From an uncultured Bacteroidales bacterium (GTDB lineage Bacteria > Bacteroidota > Bacteroidia > Bacteroidales > UBA932), in NCBI GenBank assembly GCA_944326235.1, contig CALVDH010000004.1, positions 58,309 to 122,308 on the forward strand: 64,000 bases of DNA, written 5' to 3'. The translations under genes were made by a program, and so were the position numbers. Positions within the stretch are counted from its first letter, which is position 1; the number at the start of each line of letters is the position of its first letter. Shown here piece after piece: positions 7,074-16,097 of the stretch. A model generated the notes under the pieces. The model had not been told where the DNA came from. It saw only the letters and a list, made by a program, of their open reading frames with translations, and did not search any database.

Positions 7074-8450
7074 ATGCTTACCGAATCTCAAAACATAGAA
7101 TTCAAAGAATCCTGGCGTGACGAATACCAGAAATGGATTTGTGGCTTTGCCAATGCACAAGGTGGTGTCCTTTTCGTGGGTGTTAAGAATAATGGTGAAG
7201 TGTGCGGTGTGCAGGATGCCAAGAAACTGATGGAAGATATTCCAAACAAAGTGCGCGACATGATGGGTATCTTGGTGGACGTCAATCTGAAAGAGAAAGA
7301 CGGAAAGTCTTATCTGGAGATTGTGACGGAGGCTTATCCTTATCCCGTCAGTTTCCGTGGCAAGTATTACCAGCGAAGTGGTGCAACCAATCAGGAACTG
7401 AAAGGAGCGGCTCTCGACCGCTTCATGCTTCGCAAGCAGGGCAAGACTTGGGACGGTGTACCTGTGCCTTATCTGAAAGCGGAGGACCTGGATAACGCCA
7501 CATTAGATTTGTTCCGTAAGTACGCCAAACGGAGCGGACGCATGGAAGAAGCGGACTTGATGGACGACAATCACGGTTTGTTGGAGAAGCTCCGGCTTTA
7601 CGAGGGCAGTTATCTTAAACGTGCTGCCGCCTTGCTGTTCCATCCTGACCCGGAGAAGTATGTGACCGGAGCGTTTGTAAAGATTGGCTTCTTCCGTGAA
7701 GACATGGATTTGGTGTATCAGGACGAAGTGCATGGCAATCTGTTCCAACAAATCGTGAAATTGATGGACTTGCTGTGTACTAAGTACATGAAAGCCGTCA
7801 TTACCTATGAAGGCATCCAACGGATAGAAACTTTGCCCATGCCACGTGAGGCTTTGCGTGAGGCGTTATTGAATGCTTGCATCAACAAAGACTATGCGGA
7901 ACCTTCTCCTATCCAGATTCGCGTGTATGAAAACAAGTTGGAGATAATCAACGGTGGAGTTTTGCCCGAAGGGTGGACGGTGGAAACCTTATTGTCCTCA
8001 CATCGGAGTATGCCTTATAACCCTGATATTGCCAACACATTCTTCCGTGCTGGTGAGATTGAAGCATGGGGACGTGGCATCGAACGTATCATCACAGCTT
8101 GCAAGAATGACGGTTTCTCCACGCCGGAGTTCCGCTATGATGCTTCGGGCATTTGGACAACCTTTAAGTTTGAATATCCGGAAAGGGCTACTACCCAAAA
8201 CGGACAAAACACTACCCAAAAGACCATACAAAAGACCATACAAAAGACCATACAAAAACTAACGGAGCAGCAACAAGCCATATTGATCTATCTGAATGAA
8301 CACCCCAATGCCACACGAAAAGAATTATGTGAGAATATTCCTGATGCGACAATGGGAGGTATCATTCACAACCTTTCCCGCCTTCAGGAGCTTGGCTTGC
8401 TGAAACGTATAGGAGGCAGAAAGCAAGGATATTGGCAAATTATAGAATAA
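7074..8450 (+). CDS. AlbA_2 (Schlafen-type) / ATP-binding protein with C-terminal winged helix
   Basis: A 458-residue protein of the 'putative DNA binding, AAA_4/RecG-like' group. Residues 1-130 are an AlbA_2 domain (IEFKESW near 9-14, then GGVLFVGVKNNGEVCGV). The middle has a GHKL-like ATP-binding region with LREALLNACINKDY and an AWGRGIERI box. The last ~75 residues form a winged helix ending LLKRIGGRKQGYW. Between them is a low-complexity linker KTIQ x3 made by a 12-bp tandem repeat. The start at 7074 places the gene 3 nt after the XRE stop. Members are common on mobile elements and next to regulators; the biochemical role is not settled. Confidence 0.85.
   Translation: MLTESQNIEFKESWRDEYQKWICGFANAQGGVLFVGVKNNGEVCGVQDAKKLMEDIPNKVRDMMGILVDVNLKEKDGKSYLEIVTEAYPYPVSFRGKYYQRSGATNQELKGAALDRFMLRKQGKTWDGVPVPYLKAEDLDNATLDLFRKYAKRSGRMEEADLMDDNHGLLEKLRLYEGSYLKRAAALLFHPDPEKYVTGAFVKIGFFREDMDLVYQDEVHGNLFQQIVKLMDLLCTKYMKAVITYEGIQRIETLPMPREALREALLNACINKDYAEPSPIQIRVYENKLEIINGGVLPEGWTVETLLSSHRSMPYNPDIANTFFRAGEIEAWGRGIERIITACKNDGFSTPEFRYDASGIWTTFKFEYPERATTQNGQNTTQKTIQKTIQKTIQKLTEQQQAILIYLNEHPNATRKELCENIPDATMGGIIHNLSRLQELGLLKRIGGRKQGYWQIIE
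8216..8256 (+). repeat. 12-bp tandem repeat (AAAAGACCATAC)n in coding sequence
   Basis: Three in-frame copies encode KTIQ-KTIQ-KTIQ in the linker before the winged helix of the AlbA_2 protein. The copies are identical at DNA level, so the number may vary between strains without frameshift. Confidence 0.85.
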
Positions 8451-9276
8451 AGGATTATGGACGCTCTGCGTTTTTTGCTTTTAGAACAGTTCCGGCACTC
8501 TCCTGCTGTCGATCGGACACATTGCTTCAACAGTCATGTGGCCACAAAGTCGGACAGCCACAGTCTGTTATGCTCATTTTTTCATATTCCAGCATTCCAC
8601 AGCAACTTATGCCAAACGGGCGACTTACAGACTGAAGGCTGTCGACACCTGTCTGTTATCCTGACTTTTCATTTACTTCGCTGTCTGACAAGACTATACG
8701 TAAATCTTCCGATTACAGACTCGTCAGGGAGAAAATATGCAGACCGCGGAATAACCCTGCCACAGCACCTTATTAACGCTATTATATGAAGTTCGTATTT
8801 CGGCGTACTGTTCAGTCTGTCGCTCGCGCATTTTTGCAAGTACCTGTTATTCGAGCCAATACATGAAACAAGCAATTACAGACTGCTGACGGTGCGGTAA
8901 AGTAATGTCAAAGTATGGCAAGTCAGAGCAATAAGCCTCTATGCATCGCTCAAGAAACCCGGTAACCCGGCTATGTCGGCAGCTGTTGTACGACAAAAAT
9001 CGGAGTAATTAAATTGCAATGACTCTGCAAACGTAATCATTATTTGATTACCTACGCAGATTCATTGCGGTTTCCTATATAATAAGCCCCGCTGTGCCTG
9101 TCAGCTCCTCAGGAAGATAACTCGGTGGGCGAATACCGGGGCATGGCGCTTCTCAGGCTACCATTGCAGCACCCATCAGCATCAATTTCTGATGATGAGC
9201 GGAGAAAGTGCGCGAAAACAGCAACAGCAGATTCGCAATGTTATGCTCAAAAAGATTCCAGGCATGGTAACATAAA
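8451..9276. other. 826-bp stretch without a convincing gene
   Basis: Open frames here are short and their predicted peptides (rich in Cys, His and Leu) look random. The word TTACAGACT occurs three times (about 8625, 8710 and 8875). One minus-strand piece near 9157-9285 reads as a plausible helix-rich fragment (about 40 residues) but ends in a stop. This may be decayed mobile DNA between the tRNA-Phe island and the efflux operon; nothing specific can be assigned. Confidence 0.5.
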
Positions 9277-9336
9277 TTTGGTTTTATGAATATTATTCGT
9301 ACTTTTGTCAACCAAATTGTTAGACCAACTTGTTAG
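9277..9336 (+). promoter_or_regulatory. Promoter plus two adjacent 13-bp direct repeats (TetR operator candidate)
   Basis: TTTG at 9277-9280 and TACTTTTG at 9300-9307 are 19 bp apart, an exact Bacteroidota -33/-7 promoter. Immediately downstream, ACCAAATTGTTAG (9311-9323) and ACCAACTTGTTAG (9324-9336) are contiguous direct repeats with one mismatch. AATTTGGT overlapping the -33 is the inverse of ACCAAATT. This position is where the TetR product of 9353 would block its own operon. Confidence 0.65.
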
Positions 9337-9352
9337 TTAAAATCAATGAAAT

Positions 9353-9973
9353 ATGGGAAAAGAGAAGAAAAGTACACGGCAAATGATACTGGAAGCCGCT
9401 GATGCAGAGTTTCTTGAGAAAGGATATGACGGCACGACCACGGCAAGCATAGCCGCCAGGGCGAAGGTGACACATGCCATGCTGCATTACTATTTTCAGA
9501 CGAAGGAGAACCTTTTCGAGATGTTCATCCAGGGGAAAATGGCACTTGTCAAGGAGGCGATATGCCTTCCTGCGAGAGCCGCTGCTCCTGGGAATCTTGA
9601 GGATCAGGTCCGCTACATCGTCGGCCACCACATGGATTTCCTCCTCAGGCATCCGGAACTGCCGAAATTCATGCTCCGGGAGATCTGTTTCAACCGTGAC
9701 AGGATGTCTATGTTCGCGGCTGTCGCACGGCAGGACGGAAACATAATGGATGTGGCGGCGAGCCTTAAAAAGGCGGCGGAGAAAGAAGGTCTAAGCATCG
9801 GATTCGACATCCGGACGATCATAATTGAAATGGCCCTGTTCAATATATCGGCATTCATTTCCGCTGACATCCATAGTTCCTGCTTCGGTGTGTCCGATGA
9901 GGCCGTCGCGGCCATGATAGAGGAGCGCAAGGCGGAAAATACAGAGCGGATTCTGAAAATGCTGGGAAAATGA
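9353..9973 (+). CDS. TetR/AcrR-family transcriptional regulator
   Basis: A 206-residue regulator. The N-terminal 60 residues carry the TetR HTH: TRQMILEAADAEFLEKGYD, then TTASIAARAKVTHAMLHYYF. The rest is a variable helical ligand domain. It opens the efflux operon and overlaps the TolC gene by 4 bp (ATGA). Its place and the following genes parallel E. coli CecR, which controls YbhGFSR. The likely effector is a substrate of the pump; this is inference. The direct repeats upstream are the obvious candidate operator. Confidence 0.92.
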   Translation: MGKEKKSTRQMILEAADAEFLEKGYDGTTTASIAARAKVTHAMLHYYFQTKENLFEMFIQGKMALVKEAICLPARAAAPGNLEDQVRYIVGHHMDFLLRHPELPKFMLREICFNRDRMSMFAAVARQDGNIMDVAASLKKAAEKEGLSIGFDIRTIIIEMALFNISAFISADIHSSCFGVSDEAVAAMIEERKAENTERILKMLGK

Positions 9974-11259
9974 AAAAGCTGGTAATTCTCTTAACGGTAC
10001 TGTCTTCCTGGATGTATGTCTCGGCCGAGGAATATACTCTCGACGGCATCCAGCAGCTGGCCCGTGCCAATTACCCGGCCATCCGCCAGTTCGAACTGAT
10101 AGACAGGATCGCGGATTTCTCCCTTGCCAATGCCTCTTCCGCATGGGCGCCGCAGATATCCCTGTCCGGACAGGCCACATACCAGAGTGACGTAGTGTCT
10201 TTTCCTGAAAGCATGACTGATGTGTTCAGTATGCTCGGAGTGGATATTTCCGGGCTTCACAAAGACCAGTACAAGCTGGCGCTTAACATAGAACAGATAT
10301 TGTGGGACGGCGGTTACACAAAGTCCAGGAAAGAGGCGGTCCTGGCAGAGAAAGAGGTATCCTCAAAGTCCGTGGAAGTCGAGCTGTACGCACTGGCGGA
10401 CAAGGTCAATCAGCTGTATTTCGGCATTCTTGTCCTCGATGAGCAGCTCCGTCTCAACGACTTGGCATCAGGCATACTGGAGGATAACCGCAAAATCATC
10501 CGGTCCTATATTGACAACGGTCTGGCCAAACCCTCAGATCTGGCCAAGGTCGATGCTGAGCTCATCGCCAACTCACAGCAGAGGACCAGGATCTGCAGTT
10601 CGAGGAAAGCATATATTCAGGTGCTGTCAGTCATGACCGGCAGGGAACTTTCGGAAGAGGATACTTTTGTCAGGCCAGAGCCGGTATTGTACAGCGACAG
10701 TCCGCAGAGTAATAGACCGGAGCTGCAGCTTTACGATGCGATGGCTGCCTCCATAGAAGCCGACAGGACAGCGGTGAAATCCACGCTCATGCCTAGGTTC
10801 AGCCTGTTCGCTCAAGGTTTGTACGGCTATCCTGGTCTGAACATGTTCGAGGATATGATGGAATACAGATGGAGGCCGAACTTCTATGTAGGAGTGCGTT
10901 TTCAGTGGAATATTTCCGTATTCTACACAAAGAGGAACACAGAACGCAGACTCGACGCATCCGTACGCCAGGTCGAGCTGCAGAGAGAGACCTTCCTGTA
11001 CGGCAAACGGATTGAGCAGGTCCGCCTGAATGCCGACATTGAGCAGATGCGAGAAATTCTGGAGGACGACAACAGGCTCATCAACATCCGGACATCCATC
11101 CGGGAGGCCTCTGAATCCCAGCTGCAGAACGGCACACTCCTGATCAGCGACCTGCTGAAGGATATCAATGACGAGTACAAGGCCAGAATAGACAAGTCCA
11201 TCCACGAACTGGAATATTTGAAAAAATTATACGAAATGAGATATACGTTGAACTACTAA
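9970..11259 (+). CDS. TolC-family outer-membrane efflux channel
   Basis: A 429-residue protein with a cleavable signal peptide (MKKLVILLTVLSSWMYVSAEE). Long amphipathic helices with heptad character and two OEP repeats (about residues 25-215 and 225-425) are typical of TolC proteins, which form a trimeric channel through the outer membrane and periplasm. The second half includes FSLFAQGLYGYPG and the beta-strand region preceding VGVRFQWNISVF. The TetR gene overlaps its start by 4 bp and the adaptor gene follows 11 nt later, so the operon supplies its own exit duct. Confidence 0.93.
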   Translation: MKKLVILLTVLSSWMYVSAEEYTLDGIQQLARANYPAIRQFELIDRIADFSLANASSAWAPQISLSGQATYQSDVVSFPESMTDVFSMLGVDISGLHKDQYKLALNIEQILWDGGYTKSRKEAVLAEKEVSSKSVEVELYALADKVNQLYFGILVLDEQLRLNDLASGILEDNRKIIRSYIDNGLAKPSDLAKVDAELIANSQQRTRICSSRKAYIQVLSVMTGRELSEEDTFVRPEPVLYSDSPQSNRPELQLYDAMAASIEADRTAVKSTLMPRFSLFAQGLYGYPGLNMFEDMMEYRWRPNFYVGVRFQWNISVFYTKRNTERRLDASVRQVELQRETFLYGKRIEQVRLNADIEQMREILEDDNRLINIRTSIREASESQLQNGTLLISDLLKDINDEYKARIDKSIHELEYLKKLYEMRYTLNY

Positions 11260-11270
11260 ACGGCACGGCA

Positions 11271-12173
11271 ATGAGAAATTTTTTAATGACGTCAATATGC
11301 GCTCCCTGCTCCCTGATACTCCTGAATTCCTGCGGGCCCTCCGGAATGAGTTCCGATGCCGCCGGCACTTTCGAGGCCGAAGAGATAACCGTCTCGTCAG
11401 AAGCGACGGGCAAAATAGAATGGCTGGACCTGGCCGAGGGACAGCGGCTTCAGGCCGGGCAGGCAGTAGGTCAGATAGATACAGTGCAGCTTTACCTGCA
11501 GAAGCTGCAGCTCGAGGAAAGCATCATATCTCTGGAAGGCAGTATGCCCGACATAGACAGACAGACTTCCGCAATGAGAAGCCGGCTGAAACAGCAGCTC
11601 AGGGAGAAGGACAGGATAGAGCGGCTGCTCGAGGACGATGCCACCACCCCGAAGGACCTGGAAGACATTCTTTCCGCGATAGAAGTCCTTGAGGGGCAGA
11701 TAGAGGCGCAGGAGTCGGGCCTCGGCAATACCATTGCATCCCTCGAAGGTCAGATCGCCTCCGCCCGCAACCGGATACTGCAGATCGAGGACCAGCTGTC
11801 CAAATGCAGGATTGCATCCCCTGTGGACGGGACGGTGCTGGCCCGGTATGCCCATGCAGGAGAGCTCGCAGTCAGCGGCAAGCCGCTGTTCAGGGTAGCT
11901 GATACCCGTACAATGACCCTCAGGGCGTATTTCTGCCTCTGGCAGCTGAAGGATGTCCGGATAGGACAGAGGGTCAAGGTAATCGCTGACTTCGGAGGGG
12001 ACAATACGAGGGAGTACGAGGGGACGGTGAACTGGATTTCGGACAAAAGCGAGTTCTCCCCGAAAAGCATCCAGACCAAGGACGAGCGGGAGAATCTGGT
12101 CTATGCGGTAAAAATATCGGTCGTAAATGACGGATATCTGAAAATAGGAATGTACGGAGAGGTAATACTGTAG
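11271..12173 (+). CDS. HlyD/YbhG-type periplasmic adaptor (membrane fusion) lipoprotein
   Basis: A 300-residue adaptor. The signal peptide ends in a lipobox-like LLNSC with Cys21, so it is probably lipid-anchored. A biotinyl-lipoyl-like segment (about 40-75) is followed by a long coiled-coil hairpin (about 75-180; QLREKDRIERLLED), the second lipoyl half CRIASPVDGTVLARYAHAGE and a beta-barrel domain to the end. It links the ABC-2 transporter in the inner membrane to the TolC partner. The ATPase gene begins 3 nt after its stop. Confidence 0.92.
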   Translation: MRNFLMTSICAPCSLILLNSCGPSGMSSDAAGTFEAEEITVSSEATGKIEWLDLAEGQRLQAGQAVGQIDTVQLYLQKLQLEESIISLEGSMPDIDRQTSAMRSRLKQQLREKDRIERLLEDDATTPKDLEDILSAIEVLEGQIEAQESGLGNTIASLEGQIASARNRILQIEDQLSKCRIASPVDGTVLARYAHAGELAVSGKPLFRVADTRTMTLRAYFCLWQLKDVRIGQRVKVIADFGGDNTREYEGTVNWISDKSEFSPKSIQTKDERENLVYAVKISVVNDGYLKIGMYGEVIL

Positions 12174-12176
12174 TTT

Positions 12177-13091
12177 ATGGCAGAGGTGTCAGTAAGGAAT
12201 GTCCGTCTGAGTTACGGGAAAATCCAGGCCCTGAAGGATGTAAGCCTCGAGGTGGAGGAAGGCTCGCTCTTCGGAATCATAGGCCCCGACGGAGCCGGGA
12301 AGACCTCGCTGTTCCGCATAATGACGACATTGATTGTGCCGGATTCCGGCTCGGCTCAGGTGTGCGGATACGATACGGTCAAGGACATGATGGAGATACG
12401 CAGGCTGGTCGGATATATGCCCGGGCATTTCTCGCTGTATCAGGATCTGACGGTGGAGGAGAATCTTTCCCTGTTTGCCTCGGTTTTCAACACCACCGTT
12501 CAGGAGAATTACAGCCTGGTCGAGGACATATACCGGCAGATAGAGCCGTTCAGGAAAAGACGTGCGGGGAAACTCTCAGGAGGAATGAAGCAGAAACTGG
12601 CCCTGTGCTGCGCCATGATACACAGGCCCCGCGTGCTTTTTCTCGATGAGCCTACAACGGGCGTGGACCCCGTCAGCCGCAAGGAGTTCTGGCAGATGCT
12701 CTCACGGCTCAGGGCCCAGGGGATGACGATAATAGTGAGCACTCCCTATATGGATGAGGCATCCCTCTGCGACACCGTGTCCCTCATGAAGGACGGCCGC
12801 TTCTTCAAGACGGACTCGCCCGGGGCCATAACGGAGAAGTTCGGCAAGCACCTGTTTGAAATAAAGGCGGGCGTCAGCACCGTGAAGGCCCTTGACGGCC
12901 TTGCGGCAATCGATGGAGTGCAGGCCTGCTACCCCTTCGGTGACAGGCTGCACATAGTCTCTTCATCCCTGAGCCTTGCCGAACTGTCGGAGAGAGCGGC
13001 CTCAGCCGGATACGATATTTCCACCTTAGCCGAATGTACGCCCACCGTGGAAGACTGTTTTATGGATTTTGACAATAATGATTATGAGTGA
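12177..13091 (+). CDS. ABC transporter ATP-binding protein (YbhF N-half-like)
   Basis: A 304-residue ATPase with Walker A GPDGAGKTS (about 36-44), signature LSGGMKQKLALCC and Walker B RVLFLDEPTTGVD. The N-to-D change in the P-loop (GPDGAGKT) is seen in YbhF-type drug exporters. A C-terminal extension of about 80 residues follows the ATPase core. In E. coli both ATPase units are fused in YbhF; here they are two genes with overlapping ends, and the partner starts inside this gene's last codons. Confidence 0.93.
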   Translation: MAEVSVRNVRLSYGKIQALKDVSLEVEEGSLFGIIGPDGAGKTSLFRIMTTLIVPDSGSAQVCGYDTVKDMMEIRRLVGYMPGHFSLYQDLTVEENLSLFASVFNTTVQENYSLVEDIYRQIEPFRKRRAGKLSGGMKQKLALCCAMIHRPRVLFLDEPTTGVDPVSRKEFWQMLSRLRAQGMTIIVSTPYMDEASLCDTVSLMKDGRFFKTDSPGAITEKFGKHLFEIKAGVSTVKALDGLAAIDGVQACYPFGDRLHIVSSSLSLAELSERAASAGYDISTLAECTPTVEDCFMDFDNNDYE

Positions 13092-13824
13092 GATGGCCAT
13101 ACATGCCGAGTCGCTGACAAAGCGGTTCGGAAACTTCACTGCCGTAGACAATATCTCGTTTTCGGTGGAGAAAGGAGAGATCTTCGGATTTCTCGGAGCC
13201 AACGGTGCGGGCAAGACTACGGCCATGAGGATGCTCTGCGGACTCAGCCGCCCTACGTCCGGGAAAGCGGTTGTGGCTGGAATTGATATCGTGAAGGATC
13301 CCGAGAGAATAAAAAAGCGCATAGGATACATGAGTCAGAGATTCTCCCTTTACGATGACCTTACCGTTTCCGAAAACATGACTCTCTTTGCCGGCATATA
13401 CGGGATGAGGGAGAAGGACATTGCTGCTAAAAGAACCGCGGTGCTGACAAGGCTGGGGCTGTATGACGAGCGGGACATGCTCGTAGGTTCCCTGCCGCTG
13501 GGCTGGAAACAGAAACTGGCTTTTTCCGTATCCATCTTCCACGAACCGGCGGTAGTCTTTCTGGATGAGCCGACGGGAGGAGTCGACCCTGTTACCCGAA
13601 GACAGTTCTGGAGACAGATTTACGAGGCCTCGGAGCGCGGCATAACCGTGTTTGTGACCACCCATTATATGGATGAGGCCGAATATTGCCACAGAGTCTC
13701 GATAATGGTCGACGGACACATTGCGGCGATGGACACCCCTTCGGAACTAAAGGCCTCCCTCGGCGCCGGGACGATGGACGATGTATTTTATATGCTGGCA
13801 AGAAATGCGGAACGTATAGGATAG
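13084..13824 (+). CDS. ABC transporter ATP-binding protein (YbhF C-half-like)
   Basis: A 246-residue ATPase. Walker A is GANGAGKTT and Walker B is AVVFLDEPTGGVD. The signature is LPLGWKQKLAF rather than LSGGQ; as I recall, this divergent form is also usual in the second ATPase half of YbhF-like systems. The ATG at 13084 overlaps the upstream stop by 8 bp; an ATG at 13069 is also in frame. It probably forms a heterodimer with the 12177 product to drive export. Confidence 0.92.
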   Translation: MSEMAIHAESLTKRFGNFTAVDNISFSVEKGEIFGFLGANGAGKTTAMRMLCGLSRPTSGKAVVAGIDIVKDPERIKKRIGYMSQRFSLYDDLTVSENMTLFAGIYGMREKDIAAKRTAVLTRLGLYDERDMLVGSLPLGWKQKLAFSVSIFHEPAVVFLDEPTGGVDPVTRRQFWRQIYEASERGITVFVTTHYMDEAEYCHRVSIMVDGHIAAMDTPSELKASLGAGTMDDVFYMLARNAERIG

Positions 13825-13830
13825 ACAGCC

Positions 13831-14931
13831 ATGAGACAGCTTAAGGCATTTGTTAAAAAGGAATTTCTTCACGTGTTCAGGGATACCCGTACCATGCTGA
13901 TACTGTTCGGGATGCCTGTGGCCCAGATCATTCTGTTCGGCTTCGCCATCTCGACGGAGGTGCGCAATATCGACCTGGCCGTGGTGGTGCCTCAGTCAAG
14001 TGAGGTCACGCGCCGGCTGACGGAAAAATTTGACGCCAGCGAATACTTTACGGTGCGGAAGATACTCCGCAGCACGGACGGTATCGAGAGGTATTTCCGG
14101 GACGGCAGCATCAGCATGGCCGTAGCCTTCACTCCTGGTTTCGCCGATGAGATGCTGTCGCCCGAAGGAGCCGGCATACAGCTGATAACGGACGGCTCAA
14201 ACACCAATACCGCCAGAACGGCAGCAGGCTACGCAACGGCCGTCATAAAGGACGCATTGTCCGAAGGGACAGCGGCGGAGGCTGCCGGAATACAGACTGA
14301 TGTCCGGATGCTGTTCAATCCGCAGATGCGCAGTTCCTACAATTTTGTTCCTGGAGTCATGGGCCTGATTATCATCCTCATCTGCGCCATGATGACATCC
14401 ATCGCCATAGTCAGGGAGAAGGAGACAGGCACGATGGAGGTGCTGCTGGTCTCCCCGATGAGGCCGCAGATAATCATTCTGTCCAAGATGATGCCATACA
14501 TGGCCCTGTCCATAGTGAATTACCTGACCATCCTGCTGCTGTCCGTGACATTGCTGGACATCCCTCTTTCCGGGAACTTCTGGAGCCTGACCCTGCTGTC
14601 GCTGATTTACATCGTTGTTTCCCTCGCCCTCGGCCTGATGATTTCCACCCGGACCAGGACTCAGCTCGCCGCCATGCTAGGCTCAGGGATGGTGTTGATG
14701 ATACCGGTAGTATTCCTTTCGGGACTTCTGTTCCCGGTGGAAAGCATGCCGGGGTTCTTCCGGGTGCTGTCCGGGGCTGTTCCGGCCCGTTGGTACATCG
14801 AGGGAGTGAAGAAACTCATGATCGAAGGACTGCCCGCCGGCATGGTCGCCAAGGAGTTCGCAATACTCTCGGGCATGGCCGTATTCCTGCTGGCCGTCAG
14901 CATCAAAAACTTTAAACTCAGACTGCAATGA
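13831..14931 (+). CDS. ABC-2 type permease (YbhS-like)
   Basis: A 366-residue inner-membrane subunit. One membrane span near residues 22-42 is followed by a ~130-residue periplasmic domain, then five hydrophobic segments in the C-terminal half, including MGLIIILICAMMTSIAIVRE and the EKETGTMEVLLVSPM box of ABC-2 permeases. It starts 6 nt after the ATPase stop and overlaps the second permease by 4 bp. The two permeases are similar in length and architecture and probably form a heterodimer. Confidence 0.92.
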   Translation: MRQLKAFVKKEFLHVFRDTRTMLILFGMPVAQIILFGFAISTEVRNIDLAVVVPQSSEVTRRLTEKFDASEYFTVRKILRSTDGIERYFRDGSISMAVAFTPGFADEMLSPEGAGIQLITDGSNTNTARTAAGYATAVIKDALSEGTAAEAAGIQTDVRMLFNPQMRSSYNFVPGVMGLIIILICAMMTSIAIVREKETGTMEVLLVSPMRPQIIILSKMMPYMALSIVNYLTILLLSVTLLDIPLSGNFWSLTLLSLIYIVVSLALGLMISTRTRTQLAAMLGSGMVLMIPVVFLSGLLFPVESMPGFFRVLSGAVPARWYIEGVKKLMIEGLPAGMVAKEFAILSGMAVFLLAVSIKNFKLRLQ

Positions 14932-16037
14932 CACTCGGATACCTGATAAGAAAAGAATTCAAGCAGTTCTTCCGCAATCCCTTCCTGCCGAAACTGGTGA
15001 TCGCCTTCCCTGTCATGATCATGCTCGTCATTCCGTGGATTGTCAACATGGACATAAAGAATATCAGACTGACAGTAGTGGATAAGGACGGAAGCAGCAC
15101 CTCCGGGAAGCTGATAAGGACTCTCGGGGCCTCTGAATACTTCATTCTGGAGGATGTCACCGGAAGCTATCCGGAGGCACTCCGACAACTGGAAAAGGGG
15201 CGGACCGATGCAGTGGTGGAGATTCCAGGATACTTCGAGCAGGACCTTGTGAGCGAAGGCCGTACCCAGGTGCAGATATCCCTGAATGCTGTCAACCAGA
15301 TAAAGGGAGCCCTGGGGTCCAACTACCTCAACGCCGTATGCGCGGACTTCTTCGCGGAGAACTTCGCCCCGGTTTCCGTCAGCCCCGTCCCCGCACCCCG
15401 GGTCAGCATCAGCGTCCAGAATAAGTTCAACCCGTACATGGACTACAAGAATTTCATGATTCCGGCCTACATGGTCATCGTCATAATTCTTCTCGGAGGC
15501 TTTCTCCCGGCCCTGAACATCGTCGGTGAAAAGGAGAAAGGGACCATTGAGCAGATAAACATCACGCCTGTCCGCAAGACATCATTTATTTTCGCAAAGC
15601 TGATTCCATATTGGGTTATGGGACTCATAGTGTTGTCTATCTGCATGTTGCTGGCCTGGGCTGTATATGGGTTGTCGCCGCATGGCGGTATTTGGACTGT
15701 CTATCTGTTTTCCCTCCTTTTCATATTCGCACTTTCCGGATTTGGTCTAATAGTTTCCAACTATTCCGACACCATGCAGCAGGCCATGTTCGTCATGTTC
15801 TTCTTCATACTGGTTTTCATGCTGATGAGCGGACTGCTCACTCCCATATCCTCCATGCCCCGGTGGGCGCAGGTCATCACCTGGCTGAACCCTCCGAGAT
15901 ACTTCATAGAGATGATGAGGGGCGTCTATCTACAGGGGTGCTCATTGGCGGACCTCAGCCATCAGCTTCTGGCATTGCTGGGCTTTGACATTTTCTTCGG
16001 GACATGGGCCGTCATGAGCTACAGAAAGACCCGGTAG
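14928..16037 (+). CDS. ABC-2 type permease (YbhR-like)
   Basis: A 369-residue paralogue of the preceding permease: an N-terminal span (about 22-40), a large extracytoplasmic loop, then five spans with EKEKGTIEQINITPVRKTSF as the ABC-2 box. It is the last gene of the operon. A promoter for priA follows within 20 nt of its stop, so no terminator is evident between them. Confidence 0.92.
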   Translation: MTLGYLIRKEFKQFFRNPFLPKLVIAFPVMIMLVIPWIVNMDIKNIRLTVVDKDGSSTSGKLIRTLGASEYFILEDVTGSYPEALRQLEKGRTDAVVEIPGYFEQDLVSEGRTQVQISLNAVNQIKGALGSNYLNAVCADFFAENFAPVSVSPVPAPRVSISVQNKFNPYMDYKNFMIPAYMVIVIILLGGFLPALNIVGEKEKGTIEQINITPVRKTSFIFAKLIPYWVMGLIVLSICMLLAWAVYGLSPHGGIWTVYLFSLLFIFALSGFGLIVSNYSDTMQQAMFVMFFFILVFMLMSGLLTPISSMPRWAQVITWLNPPRYFIEMMRGVYLQGCSLADLSHQLLALLGFDIFFGTWAVMSYRKTR

Positions 16038-16056
16038 TTTATCGGATTTCATTTGC

Positions 16057-16064
16057 TATATTTG
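16057..16064 (+). promoter_or_regulatory. -7 promoter element TATATTTG for priA
   Basis: A perfect -7 match 33 nt before the priA ATG. It rules out an in-frame ATG at 16053 as the start. Confidence 0.65.
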
Positions 16065-16097
16065 CATCTATTAACTGACAAACCCGCATGGCATAAT

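Noticed and set aside
8457..8789. Plus-strand frame of 110 residues in the gene-free region
   Set aside because: Composition is rich in Cys, His and Leu without any motif, there is no promoter match near its start, and base use is unlike neighbouring genes.
16053..16097. Upstream in-frame start for priA
   Set aside because: It lies at or before the TATATTTG promoter element, and the family N-terminus begins at 16098.
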